The position numbers and the translations under genes were made by a program. A DNA stretch of 64,000 bases, from positions 37,358,035 through 37,422,034 of the forward strand of contig OZ025256.1 in assembly GCA_964019135.1 (NCBI GenBank), written 5' to 3'. A model generated the notes under the pieces. The model had not been told where the DNA came from. It saw nothing but the letters and a program-made list of their open reading frames with translations, and did not search any database. This DNA is from Arenicola marina (taxonomy: Eukaryota > Annelida > Polychaeta > Arenicolidae). The stretch's first letter is position 1. Each line of letters starts with the position of its first letter. Shown in pieces: positions 49,701-59,681 of this stretch.

Positions 49701-52700
49701 GGGGTGAGGGCGGTGGGATAGGGCTGACCATTGTGAGTACATGGTAGACCGGGGTGAGGGTGGTGGGATATGGCTGACCATTGTGAGTACAAGGGAGACC
49801 GGGGTGAGGGCGGTGGGAGGGGGCTGACCATTGTGAGTACATGGTAGACCGGGGTAAGGGCGGTGGGAGGGGGCTGACCATTGTGAGTACAAGGGAGACC
49901 GGGGTGAGGGCGGTGGGATAGGGCTGACCATTGTGAGTACATGGTAGACCGGGGTGAGGGTGGTGGGATATGGCTGACCATTGTGAGTACATGGGAGACC
50001 GGGGTGAGGGCGGTGGGATAGGGCTGACCATTGTGAGTACATGGGAGACCGGGGTGAGGGCGGTGGGATAGGGCTGACCATTGTGAGCACATGGGAGACC
50101 GGGGTGAGGGCGGTGGGATAGGGCTGACCATTGTGAGTACAAGGGAGACCGGGGTGAGGGCGGTGGGAGGGGGCTGACCATTGTGAGTACATGGTAGACC
50201 GGGGTAAGGGCGGTGGGAGGGGGCTGACCATTGTGAGTACATGGGAGACCGGGGTGAGGGCGGTGGGATAGGGCTGACCATTGTGAGTACATGGGAGACC
50301 AGGGTGAGGGTGGTGGGATGGGGCTGACCATTGTGAGTACATGGTAGACCGGGGTAAGGGCGGTGGGATATGGCTGACCATTGTGAGTACATGGGAGACC
50401 GGGGTGAGGGCGGTGGGAGGGGGCTGACCATTGTGAGTACATGGTAGACCGGGGTAAGGGCGGTGGGATATGGCTGACCATTGTGAGTACATGGGAGACC
50501 GGGGTGAGGGCGGTGGGAGGGGGCTGACCATTGTGAGTACATGGTAGACCGGGGTAAGGGCGGTGGGATATGGCTGACCATTGTGAGTACATGGGAGACC
50601 GGGGTGAGGGCGGTGGGATAGGGCTGACCATTGTGAGTACATGGGAGACCGGGGTGAGGGCGGTGGGATAGGGCTGACCATTGTGAGCACATGGGAGACC
50701 GGGGTGAGGGCGGTGGGATAGGGCTGACCATTGTGAGTACATGGGAGACCGGGGTGAGGGCGGTGGGATAGGGCTGACCATTGTGAGTACATGGGAGACC
50801 GAGGTGAGGGCGGTGGGATGGGGCTGACCATTGTGAGTACATGGGAGACCGGGGTGAGGGCGGTGGGATAGGGCTGACCATTGTGAGTACATGGTAGACC
50901 GGGGTGAGGGCGGTGGGATAGGGCTGACCATTGTGAGTACATGGTAGACCGAGGTGAGGGCGGTGGGAGGGGGCTGACCATTGTGAGTACATGGGAGACC
51001 GGGGTGAGGGCGGTGGGATAGGGCTGACCATTGTGAGTACATGGGAGACCGGGGTGAGGGCGGTGGGATAGGGCTGACCATTGTGAGTACATGGTAGACC
51101 GGGGTGAGGGCGGTGGGATAGGGCTGACCATTGTGAGTACATGGGAGACCGGGGTGAGGGTGGTGGGAGGGGGCTGACCATTGTGAGTACATGGGAGACC
51201 GGGGTGAGGGCGGTGGGATAGGGCTGACCATTGTGAGTACATGGGAGACCGGGGTGAGGGTGGTGGGAGGGGGCTGACCATTGTGAGTACATGGGAGACC
51301 GCTGTGAGGGTGGTGGGATGGGGCTGACCATTGTGAGTACATGGTAGACCGGGGTGCGGGCAGTGGGATAGGGCTGACCATTGTGAGTACATGGGAGACC
51401 GGGGTGAGGGTGGTGGGAGGGGGCTGACCATTGTGAGTACATGGTAGACCGGGGTGCGGGCAGTGGGATAGGGCTGACCATTGTGAGTACATGGGAGACC
51501 GAGGTGAGGGCGGTGGGGGGGGGGGGCTGACCATTGTGAGTACATGGGAGACCGGGGTGAGAGCGGTGGGATAGGGCTGACCATTGTGAGTACATGGGAG
51601 ACCGGGGTGAGGGTGGTGGGAGGGGGCTGACCATTGTGAGTACATGGGAGACCGGGGTGACGGCGGTGGGAGGGGGCTGACCATTGTGAGTACATGGGAG
51701 ACCGGGGTGAGGGCGGTGGGATAGGGCTGATCATTGTGAGTACATGGGAGACCGGGGTGAGGGCGGTGGGAGGGGGCTGACCATTGTGAGTACATGGGAG
51801 ACTGGGGTGAGGGTGGTGGGATAGGGCTGCCCATTGTGAGTACATGGTAGACCGAGGTGAGGGCGGTGGGAGGGGGCTGACCATTGTGAGTACATGGGAG
51901 ACCGGGGTGAGAGCGGTGGGATAGGGCTGACCCTTGTGAGTACATGGTAGACCGGGGTGAGAGCGGTGGGATAGGGCTGACCATTGTGAGTACATGGTAG
52001 ACCGGGGTGAGGGCGGTGGGATAGGGCTGACCATTGTGAGTACATGGGAGACCGGGGTGAGGGCGGTGGGAGGGGGCTGACCATTGTGAGTACATGGGAG
52101 ACCGGGGTGAGGGTGGTGGGATGGGGCTGACCATTGTGAGTACATGGGAGACCGGGGTGAGGGCGGTGGGATGGGGCTGACCATTGTGAGTACATGGGAG
52201 ACCGGGGTGAGGGCGGTGGGATAGGGCTGACCATTGTGAGTACATGGGAGACCGGGGTGAGGGCGGTGGGAGGGGGCTGACCATTGTGAGTACATGGGAG
52301 ACCGGGGTGAGGGCGGTGGGATGGGGCTGACCATTGTGAGTACATGGGAGACCGGGGTGAGGGCGGTGGGAGGGGGCTGACCATTGTGAGTACATGGGAG
52401 ACCGGGGTGAGGGCGGTGGGATAGGGCTGATCATTGTGAGTACATGGTAGACCGGGGTGAGGGCAGTGGGATAGGGCTGACCATTGTGAGTACATGGTAG
52501 ACCGGGGTGAGGGCAGTGGGATCGGGCTGATCATTGTGAGTACATGGTAGACCGGGGTGAGGGCTGTGGGATGGGGCTGACCATTGTGAGTACATGGTAG
52601 ACCGGGGTGAGGGCTGTGGGATGGGGCTGACCATTGTGAGTACATGGGAGACCGGGGTGAGGGCGGTGGGATAGGGCTGATCATTGTGAGTACATGGTAG

Positions 52701-55700
52701 ACCGGGGTGAGGGCAGTGGGATAGGGCTGACCATTGTGAGTACATGGGAGACCGGGGTGAGGGCTGTGGGATGGGGCTGACTCTTGTGAGTACATGGGAG
52801 GCCAGTAGGATGCGGTTGAGTTTATTTAATGTAAATGAATTCTAATCTTAACTCCGAGTGTTACCCTCTTGACCCTTTTCCTTGTAGTATTCCGTGATCG
52901 TCCTCGTGGTCACTGGCGCTCAGATAGGAGTGGCTGTCTACGCCGTGGTGGACGCCTCCAGGGTAAGTCACCCCTCAGCCTCCCCCTCCCCTCCCCATGC
53001 CGTCCCCCACCTCCCCCCTCCCCATGCCCCCCTCTCCCCATTCCGTCCCCCCTGACGCCCCACTCTGCGTGCCTCAACCCACAGGCCCAGTCTATATATA
53101 TATATAAGTCTATATACCGGCCATTGCACAACAACGTGCTATACGCGTCCCCACTCACACACGTCATAAACATTGCCTTCTTTATTGCGCAATAACACGT
53201 GCGACAACCGATGCATGCCGGGACGGGCCGCGGGATAAACATTCACAGGAAAGGTCAGAAGCAAAGGTCATGTAAACAAATGTATTGACCGCGGCGCAGT
53301 AGCCAGTATTCGCACTCATATGAGGCCATTGTATGCGGTTTAATACCATGATATATGTCCCCATGTCCCTCAAACTTGGGGGACAAATTGGTCTCCTCCA
53401 CGGTGTCTAAATTTCAAAATGGGCCTTGATGTTGTGTTTTAGTTGGAGGCTCTGATTCAAAACGGCCTGACGATAGCGTTGGACAAGTCCTACAAATACG
53501 GTAAGGCACCTCATCGTTATCGCAAAGGGGGAATGTCATTAAAGAGGGTTTAGATAAACGCGCTTGTTGTGAACGCAGCAATGTAATTATTTTGAAAAGG
53601 CTGTGTTTTCTGCTGCTTTGTTAAACTTCTTTTTTAATACTAGATGGACCATTGATTGATGTATGCTGGAAATCGACAAAGGGGTATGTCTGTAGGTTTG
53701 GAGACAACAAGCCTTGGCTCCAAACTTACCTTAGCAGTGTTCGCGAGATGCCTTATTTGTATGTTGTGCTTTCATTCCGTCCTCAGGTATTCGCTTTAAT
53801 AGCAGTGGAATCGTGCAACCCACGCTTGGAGAGGACATTGCCTGGGATTACCTTCAGCTTGAGGTGGGTTCAGCGAATATTTAAGAGTATAGCTAAAGAA
53901 CTGCTGTAGATCGGTTATTATGTATGCCAAGTCAAGATGATAACATGTACAATGCTGTAAAATAATTAAAATGAGGATTGAAATTACTGTAGGTTTACCT
54001 CAATGTTTGGGTGACATTCACGGATGGGTCACATTCATGGTTGGGTCACATTCATGGTTGGGTCACATTCATGGTTGGGTCACATTCATGGTTGGGTCAC
54101 ATTCATGGTTGGGTCACATTCATGGTTGGGTCACATTCATGGTTGGGTCACATTCATGGTTGGGTCACATTCATGGTTGGGTCACATTCATGGTTGGGTC
54201 ACATTCATGGTTGGGTCACATTCATGGTTGGGTCACATTCATGGTTGGGTCACATTCATGGTTGGGTCACATTCATGGTTGGGTGGCATTCAAAGTTGGG
54301 TGGCATTCACAATTTGAGTGACATTCATGGATGGGTGACAGTTATTGATGGGCGACATTTATTGATGGGTGACATTTATGAATGGGTGACATTTATGAAT
54401 GGGTGATATTCCGTTTGAGTAAAATACGCGGATGGGTGACATTCGTGGTTGAGTGACATTCGTGGATGGGTGACGTTCATGGCGGCCTGCCTCCTTACAG
54501 CTCCAGTGCTGCGCCGTCAACAACTACACGGACTATTCCTCGAGCGCCCGCAACTGGAACTCGACGTACAACCTGAACGGGTCCTCTGTGAACGCCATGG
54601 TGCCGCCCTCCTGCTGCAAGGTCGACAACGTGGACGCCATCCCCGACAACATCCCCGGACTCCAGTTCACAAACCTCACCCTTTGCTTGACCTCCGGCGC
54701 GTCGGACTACACCAATCAGGCGGTAAGGACACATCCGGGCAACCTAGCGCACTCCCGGGGGGGGGTGGGGGGGTACTACATTACTACAGTGGTGGGGTGT
54801 GCCGCCAATGCCATAGAGAGCATGTGGAGAGCGAGAGAAAAGTGCACGATTTTGTGGTCATTAAGAGAGAATTTTTGAGTTAAAAAATAGACACTGACAG
54901 AAATTTGTGCTTAAAAAGGCAAAAGGCATCTAAAATAGACACCGATATTCATGACAAAGTGTCTGGAGATTAATTCTTTGACCCTTTTCAGTAAAGAACA
55001 GCAATTTTGAAACAAAAGTCAGTCTCAGATGGGCACATCGAGACAAAGATTGTAGATTTCTGCTTCTCGGGATTGATAGAAAAAAGGCGAAAAAAGGGAT
55101 CATTTGGGAGGCGCATATGTATATACCTAACTCTATGCCCCCCCCCCCCACCCACCCCCGGAAGCGCGCTAAGTACCCTCGCAATGGACGTTCAACCGGA
55201 AAGAAACATATTATGTGACGTCACGCCTGTAGCCAGACGACGCCGTGCGAACGCTGCCGTCACTATATCTTGAGGAGCTGTATGAATGCAAAGCCTATCG
55301 CTGTCCACTCAAAGCCGTACCTTCTAAGTGCCTACGTCATGCCCGTGGCTCTGCCATGTGTGTATTGCCTGATGACGACTGCTGCAGGTAGCTGACGTTT
55401 GTGTTTGTTGCAGGGTTGTTATGCAAGCCTCAGAAAGATTTTCACGGACAATCAGACACTGATCATCGCTATCTTCTGCCTCATCGTCGTTGTGGAGGTG
55501 AGTGCAGGTCTCGACATGAAACACCTTCATGCCTACCAAGCCAATATTAAAAGGAAAAGAAGTTACGTTAAAGGGCATCCTCCTTGCCATCAAGTATTAA
55601 AGCCTGTGGTACTGGCGTCAGCCTTAAGTTTTGACAAGTATGTTGTTCTGAGAGAGATTTCAAAACCCCAGTAGCTGTGGCCCATGAACTTTAAACTGCG

Positions 55701-55943
55701 TACTGCCGGCGTGAAGAGGCTAGACAAATGTGGCAATTCGTCATACATATATTTCTTACATTAGTTTAAATAACATAGACTGGTAACAAATTGTCGGAAG
55801 CACGCTAATAATCGCTGCATAGATTAGTGAAGCGATGCTCTGGCGACTACAGTATGACAGGACTCTGACTCGGGTGCTGTTCTTGCCTCCAGATCATCGC
55901 TGTGGCTGCCGCCTGCATCCTAAAGGCCAAGGGGGAGAAGTAA
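43669..55943 (+). CDS. Tetraspanin family membrane protein (8 coding exons, 292 aa)
   Basis: Spliced exons: 43669-43725, 48828-49082, 52888-52962, 53443-53500, 53787-53863, 54501-54722, 55414-55497, 55893-55943. All introns are GT-AG; all are phase 0 except intron 4 (phase 1). The 292-residue product has the tetraspanin plan. TM1 is about 9-34, with polar Asn15. A small loop precedes TM2 (about 71-91), followed by GCCGACKK at 90-97. TM3 is about 104-125, with Gln116 in the usual polar position. The large extracellular loop is about 126-262. TM4 is about 264-286, with Glu276. The loop has six cysteines (177, 178, 212, 213, 236, 250). The usual CCG is CCA (177-179), preceded by WDYLQLELQ, with PPSCC at 209-213 and GC at 249-250. 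There are six N-glycosylation sequons (153, 182, 194, 200, 232, 261). The C-terminal tail is short (KAKGEK), with no YXXphi sorting motif. Tetraspanins organise membrane microdomains with integrins and other partners; the specific subfamily and partners are unknown. The start follows a splice acceptor by five bases and gives a normal short cytoplasmic N-terminus. Confidence 0.93.
44991..47911. repeat. 33/35-bp minisatellite inside intron 1 (about 86 units)
   Basis: Units contain TGTGTTCACCAAGGCTGTCA followed by GACTGTACTACAG. A two-base AG insertion (CAGAGTGTG) makes 35-bp variants, and a TACCACAG subtype recurs in patterns. Because 33 is divisible by 3 the array gives open frames of several hundred codons with an 11-residue period (MFTKAVRLYYS). 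It lies wholly inside an intron, so coding use is unlikely. Several units end in CTACAG or CCACAG, a weak acceptor-like sequence without a pyrimidine tract. Confidence 0.96.
47955..48255. repeat. Interspersed G-rich repeat, copy B
   Basis: Shares ordered segments with 59140-59550: CGCGGGAAAGCCCCTCC, CTGCTCGGTCGGGG, AAAATATCCGCTCAAGAGGAG, AAATATCCGATCTCTCAGGC, ATCAAGACAAC and GTATAATAGTG. The spacing differs by insertions that are mostly C runs. It sits inside the tetraspanin's intron 1. Confidence 0.7.
48624..48827 (+). repeat. 34-bp minisatellite ending in the exon 2 splice acceptor
   Basis: Units of TAACTATGACCGTAACCATG followed by GTGTTTGGCTTCAG. The terminal (C)AG/(C)AA falls at 48626, 48691, 48725 (AA instead of AG), 48759, 48793 and 48827: four successive 34-bp steps after one 65-bp step. 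The last AG is the actual acceptor of tetraspanin exon 2. About six units, diverged by 10-20%. Confidence 0.9.
48828..49082 (+). CDS. Tetraspanin coding exon 2 (residues 20-104)
   Basis: The 255-bp exon encodes the rest of TM1, the small extracellular loop, TM2 and the GCCGACKKN motif, and ends NSCMLTI. It is phase 0 at both ends. Its last 10 bases (GCTGACCATT) and its donor GTGAGTAC are the seed of the 50-bp array that follows. An upstream ATG at 48750 in the same frame lies in the 34-bp array and is not a plausible start. Confidence 0.95.
49073..52796. repeat. 50-bp minisatellite containing the exon 2 donor (about 75 units)
   Basis: Perfect 50-bp spacing of GCTGACCATTGTGAGTAC, followed in each unit by ATGGGAGACCGGGGTGAGGG and CGGTGGGAT. 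The first occurrence is the real end of exon 2 (49073-49082) plus its donor. The rest fill nearly all of intron 2. Unit variants: CATGG/CAAGG, GGAGACC/GGTAGACC, GTGAGGG/GTAAGGG, GATAGGG/GAGGGGG. A few units have GTGAGCAC or lose the ACCATT context. The minus strand is stop-free in three frames, giving false proteins of 900-1,150 codons. Confidence 0.97.
52888..52962 (+). CDS. Tetraspanin coding exon 3 (residues 105-129)
   Basis: The acceptor TTTTCCTTGTAG precedes 75 bp encoding YSVIVLVVTGAQIGVAVYAV and VDASR, that is, TM3. The donor is GTAAGTCA. Phase 0 on both sides. Confidence 0.93.
52963..53442 (+). other. Tetraspanin intron 3 (480 bp)
   Basis: Starts with a C-rich simple stretch (CCTCCCCATGCC repeated several times, about 52980-53050), then contains TATATATATATA near 53094. 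The rest is unremarkable. Confidence 0.8.
53443..53500 (+). CDS. Tetraspanin coding exon 4 (residues 130-148 plus 1 nt)
   Basis: The 58-bp exon encodes LEALIQNGLTIALDKSYKY plus the first base of Gly149: the start of the large extracellular loop (helix A region). The donor is GTAAGGCA. It leaves phase 1, matched by exon 5. Confidence 0.88.
53787..53863 (+). CDS. Tetraspanin coding exon 5 (residues 149-174)
   Basis: The acceptor CATTCCGTCCTCAG is followed by 77 bp that restore the frame (G)IRFNSSG and end AWDYLQLE. The WDYLQ segment is the conserved helix B just before the CC motif of exon 6. The donor is GTGGGTTC. Confidence 0.9.
54009..54482. repeat. 17-bp minisatellite in intron 5 (about 16 clean units, then degenerate)
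   Basis: Clean tandem GGGTCACATTCATGGTT from about 54026 to 54285. Diverged relatives follow (GGGTGACATTTATGAAT, GAGTGACATTCGTGG) and continue to about 54482. Only about 18 bp separate the last unit from the exon 6 acceptor at 54500, so the array occupies the region where the branch point would be. Confidence 0.93.
54501..54722 (+). CDS. Tetraspanin coding exon 6 (residues 175-248)
   Basis: The 222-bp exon encodes most of the large loop's variable region: LQCCAVNNYTDY, PPSCCK and the fifth cysteine in NLTLCLTS. It contains four of the six glycosylation sequons. The donor is GTAAGGAC. Phase 0 on both sides. Confidence 0.94.
54723..55413 (+). other. Tetraspanin intron 6 (691 bp)
   Basis: Contains poly-G (about 54758-54772) and poly-C (about 55138-55150) tracts but no recognisable repeat family or exon. 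Confidence 0.8.
55414..55497 (+). CDS. Tetraspanin coding exon 7 (residues 249-276)
   Basis: The acceptor GTGTTTGTTGCAG precedes 84 bp encoding GCYASLRKIFTDNQT, then IIAIFCLIVVVE: the last loop cysteine and the first part of TM4, with its conserved glutamate as the final codon. The donor is GTGAGTGC. Confidence 0.94.
55893..55943 (+). CDS. Tetraspanin coding exon 8 (residues 277-292, stop)
   Basis: The acceptor CTGTTCTTGCCTCCAG is followed by IIAVAAACILKAKGEK and TAA: the end of TM4 and a six-residue, lysine-rich cytoplasmic tail. Confidence 0.93.
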   Translation: MIAVAAACILKAKGEK

Positions 55944-57400
55944 AGACCGACCGGGACACCTTGTGGGATCCCTGCACACGTGACCCAGCACATATCATCG
56001 TCACAACAGGACGGGGATTCCATAGTGACGTCATCGTATCACACCTTGATACCCCGTAAGATGCCTTGGGGGATGGCCTATGGTGACGTCATCACATCAC
56101 CCAGTGAGAAGAGTTTCCCATGGTGACATCATCACTTACACCTCTCGTCCGTCCACCAGAGACATATTCCTATCGCAGAGACTTACTAAGAAAAGAAAAC
56201 GACCATTTCATCTCCCTAACTCTCGAATGTAGAGTACATCTATCTTGACTAGCCAAAGCTTTGTTTACATTTCTATATACATATATATCTATATTGCGTC
56301 ATTGATACCGTGTTACTAACTGACCTCGGTTTCGGGTGTCTTCTGAAGTTTAATACTCCTTTATTACATACTCGTGGTTCACAGACCGTGCGACCATCCA
56401 AACACTCACGAGTGTTTGGTTGTTTGACTCCATCTTTGTACCTTAAGGTTCAATACTCTTCGGGTGGAATATATACTCAGCGAACAAGATACGCTATCTC
56501 ATATCTTAACTCAGAAATGCGATTACTCACGATATATAGATCAAAATTACCAGTATTGCCTCCTCATTATTACTTCCTCAGCATTAACTCAAGAGTTGTC
56601 AACATATCGTGTCTCTACTGTCAATGTTACCTTTTGGCTTTGATGGAAGCATCGTGTCTGCAGCGATGTCCCAGTGTAATGTGTATAGAGTCCATCGCTG
56701 TGTGTGGTACACGATGACATAACAGGGGTGTGGTGACTAATTAATACGTGTGGCGACATGCGATCATCAGTGCAGCTCAACTGTGATACGTTCAAATACA
56801 ATGATGAGTAAGGATTTATTTTGTTCTGTAAAGGCATTCACGGTCATATTTTATATGAAAATGATGGAAACTTACGGATTAATTTCCAAACAGTGCAGTT
56901 GAGGTAATATATAAAGGCCGCCGCTGCTTAAGGCCCGAGTTAAATGCATATTCCGAAGAAGGTTGTCTAAGCGCTGCTTCCACCTAATGGTTCACTATTG
57001 TTAAATCGTTTTATGTAATCTCCATTGATTTGATCGAATTTGGTGATCAGTGAGTGACAAAAGGTAATATTGGAGCCTTTATCAGCTGGAATTATCAACG
57101 AGACATGAATAAGAATTACTGTATTTTGTATACCAAGATTTTCGCCGGGCGATTTCTCCAGTTGGTGTTTTGTTTAATATCTTGTTCATAACCTTTATAT
57201 GGTTGTATATATTGGAGAATCATATCACAAATAACAATATATTTTTTACTAATTCACGTTGATTGTTGGTGAGTGTTGTTTATTGTTTACAGCTTGTTAT
57301 CGTCCAAGTGGTTTCTTATCACATAGACAACAGGTGCAATTTTATACTGGCAGTTAAACTCAATATTGTATGTGTAATAAAGCAGACTATTGATCGGCCG
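55944..57400 (+). other. Probable 3' untranslated region of the tetraspanin
   Basis: No further coding sequence is seen after the stop. Near its start are three spaced relatives of GGTGACGTCATCAC (about 56024, 56081 and 56128), a decayed repeat of about 50 bp. The most complete poly(A) signal is AATAAA at 57376-57381, with a GT-rich stretch (CATGTGGTTTGTGTTTG) about 45 bp downstream. The end is therefore placed near 57400, but an earlier end cannot be excluded. The 135-codon frame at 56310-56717 has no family motif. Confidence 0.5.
57376..57381 (+). terminator. Candidate poly(A) signal AATAAA
   Basis: Canonical hexamer about 1.4 kb after the tetraspanin stop, followed by a GT-rich element. 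Assignment to this gene is inference from position. Confidence 0.45.
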
Positions 57401-57639
57401 ATCTAACTTGATTCTCATCTCGGTCATGTGGTTTGTGTTTGAACTGAGCCTGAGCCTCTAGGTTGTCATGGCGCCGGGGCAATGAATGCTTGTTCACCAT
57501 GGCAACGATAATAAACAAACCACACCGCCGCACAACGCAGTTTTCTTTTATGCCTGGTTTGCGTTTGATGCTGGTAGCAACGGCATACAAGTTACCTCCG
57601 AATGTAGCTGAATTAAACCTCCAGGCACCGCCACAAGGT

Positions 57640-57832
57640 GCAGGGAGGGGTGAGAGACTTGGAGAGGAGGGGTGAGGGAGTTGGAGAGGGAGGGTGAGGA
57701 ACTTGGAGAGGGAGGGCTGGGGGACTTGCAGAGGGAGGGGTGAGGGACTTGCAGAGGGTGGGGTGAGGGACTTGGAGAGGGCGGGGTGAGGGACTTGGAG
57801 AGGGAGGGGTGAGGGACTGGATAGGGAGGGGT
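57640..57832. repeat. 23-bp G-rich minisatellite (about 8 units)
   Basis: Tandem GGTGAGGGACTTGGAGAGGG followed by AGG or CGG, with variants TTGCAGAGGG and GAACTTGG. Minus-strand frames read as Pro/Ser/Leu-rich repeats and are by-products. Confidence 0.93.
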
Positions 57833-58382
57833 GATTTCGTACACAGTTTTGACATCGATAAATTTGAGCAATATTAAGAATTTGAATTGCTAGACCGATC
57901 AATATAGGTAAAAGCTCGAGATGGTGGCATTTTCGTGTATTGTGTCATCAAACTCGTTTGCAGAAACTTCCTGGATAAATTGTCTGACTAGGTGATTGTT
58001 AACTTAAAAGTAGATGTGTTAACATATCTTACAAGACAAAGAGAGGCAGCGATCGACAATTTAGGATGACGTAGTGCACAATGTCACATTTTCTCACAGG
58101 AGATGCCCCATTTTGGCCAAAGAAAGGTTGCGTAACAGCATGCCATATTATTTGTAATACACAATATGATATATGCGTACATTCTCATTCCTAATCTAAA
58201 TACATCGTTTCCATTCAACACATTTCAAAACAAATGTTTTTCATCTAAGTTCCTCAACTCATACATATTATAACGCCTTAACGGGCCTATTGCAACATCA
58301 TGTCTACACCCATATCGGTGACTAGCCCTGACGCATGGCCCTCACGACCTCAACCCTAACGGGGTGTAAGAGCCATGCCATA
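57833..58382. other. Intergenic DNA, no gene recognised
   Basis: AT-rich, single-copy-looking sequence with no open frame or structural motif that I can support. Confidence 0.5.
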
Positions 58383-58733
58383 CCACAGGTGCCTCAATCG
58401 TGGGTCGGTAGGGCGGGAGGGGGGGCGGCCGGCTCTACACATATGTCATATAAAGAGAGAAGGTAGGCAAGCCATTTTGCAGCCAGAAAACTCAGCCCGA
58501 ACAACATCGGTCGATTTCGTCAACAAAATGCCCCGACTGCGCGGTTTCCTCGCTTCACTCAATGCCTCAACACTTTACTCGCGAAAATATCACGTAATCC
58601 CATTCAAACACACCTTCAAATCGCTGCATCAAGACATTTTTCCGCCATCTTTACGCGATTTTCACTGATGCCTCTCACCATGGCCGTTGACTGCCGCAGC
58701 GCATTTCTTAGAGCCTTCTGATTGGTTGTAACC
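58383..58733 (+). repeat. Inverted-repeat arm, left copy (carries a 97-codon frame)
   Basis: About 350 bp matching 59682-60045 in reverse complement with high identity, from CCACAGGTGCCTCAATCGTG to GATTGGTTGTAAC. The arm holds an open frame (start 58375) with segments NRGSVGREGG, CHIKREGRQAILQPENSART and KYHVIPFKHTFKSLHQDIFP that is conserved in the other arm despite indels in a poly-G run. I do not recognise the protein. In the opposite sense the arm has CCAAT boxes. It could be a DNA-element terminus or a duplicated gene edge. Confidence 0.75.
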
Positions 58734-59681
58734 TCTCGTGTGCCGTTTTCTCGCAAGCTCCTTCGTCCATATGCAAATTACATTGCAGGCTGTTCCATCA
58801 CTGGTACTCCCGCCTTAAGTATTCGTATCGATTAACATGTAGTAATAGTTTTCGCAGGGGGTGATACGGCGTTAGAATAAGTAGCGCTGATCGAGTCGTG
58901 CCTTTGGCATTAAAGTTTATAGGGGTCTGCACGGGTAAATGGCGACACACGACACAGAGATATTTGAAAATTCAACATTCGACATTGAGGATCGTACAGT
59001 TTTTTATTTCTTTGATCCAGCCGCCCATGAGCTCACTGACTTTCATTGTCATTGCTATGACATAAATTTACAAATGCACTGAAAATGGTTCGTGAACTAG
59101 GCCACACGACCCCTCCCCCCCCCCCACTTGCCCTCCCGGTGGGGGGGGGGGGTACTGAATATATTCCTGAGTTTAGGGGGGGTCCGCGGTAAAGCCCTCC
59201 CCCCTTTTTTTCACTGCCAAAATCCGCTCGGTCGGGGCGTTTTATTATCGCCAAATTCCGCCAATTTGAAAATCTGCTCGAAAGGGGAACGTCCCCCCTT
59301 TTTTGAGGACCAATGCCGTTTTTTCAATGCAAAATGTAGGCCATCTGAGCCGTGACTCCCCCCCCTCCCCCCTTTTGTTTTGGCGTGGACCCGCCCCCCG
59401 GTAAGAAGTATTCAGTGGAGCCCCCGCCCCCCACTTCCCCGGTCATCAAAAACTTCATAGTCCCTCGGCCCAGAGCCACAAATATCCGCTCTCTCAGGCA
59501 TCAAGACAACCGCGGAAATTGCCCCCCATCAGTTTTGTGTAATAGTGTATCTCCCCCTCCTCGGCTCCCCCCCCCCCCCCGCCCCTCCTCACTTCGTCTC
59601 TGTGTACTTTATAGGCATGTATTTAAAAAAAAAACGCCTGATGATTTCTGACCAATCAGAAGGCTGATAGCCACAGAGCAG
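58734..59681. other. Spacer between inverted arms, with interspersed repeat copy C
   Basis: Includes copy C of the G-rich interspersed repeat (about 59140-59550: CGCGGTAAAGCCCTCCCC, AATCCGCTCGGTCGGGG, AAATATCCGCTCTCTCAGGC, ATCAAGACAACCGCGG), with long G and C homopolymers at about 59114-59124, 59140-59153 and 59568-59580. No gene is supported. Confidence 0.6.

Noticed and set aside
48887-52795. Minus-strand open frames of 900-1,150 codons rich in Pro/Ser/His
   Set aside because: They are the 50-bp intronic array read backwards in three frames and overlap a tetraspanin exon on the opposite strand.
55399-55674. 91-codon frame as a separate gene
   Set aside because: It is tetraspanin exon 7 read through its donor into the intron.
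56310-56717. 135-codon frame downstream of the tetraspanin stop
   Set aside because: No family motif, no acceptor in frame with the gene, and it lies in the probable 3' UTR.
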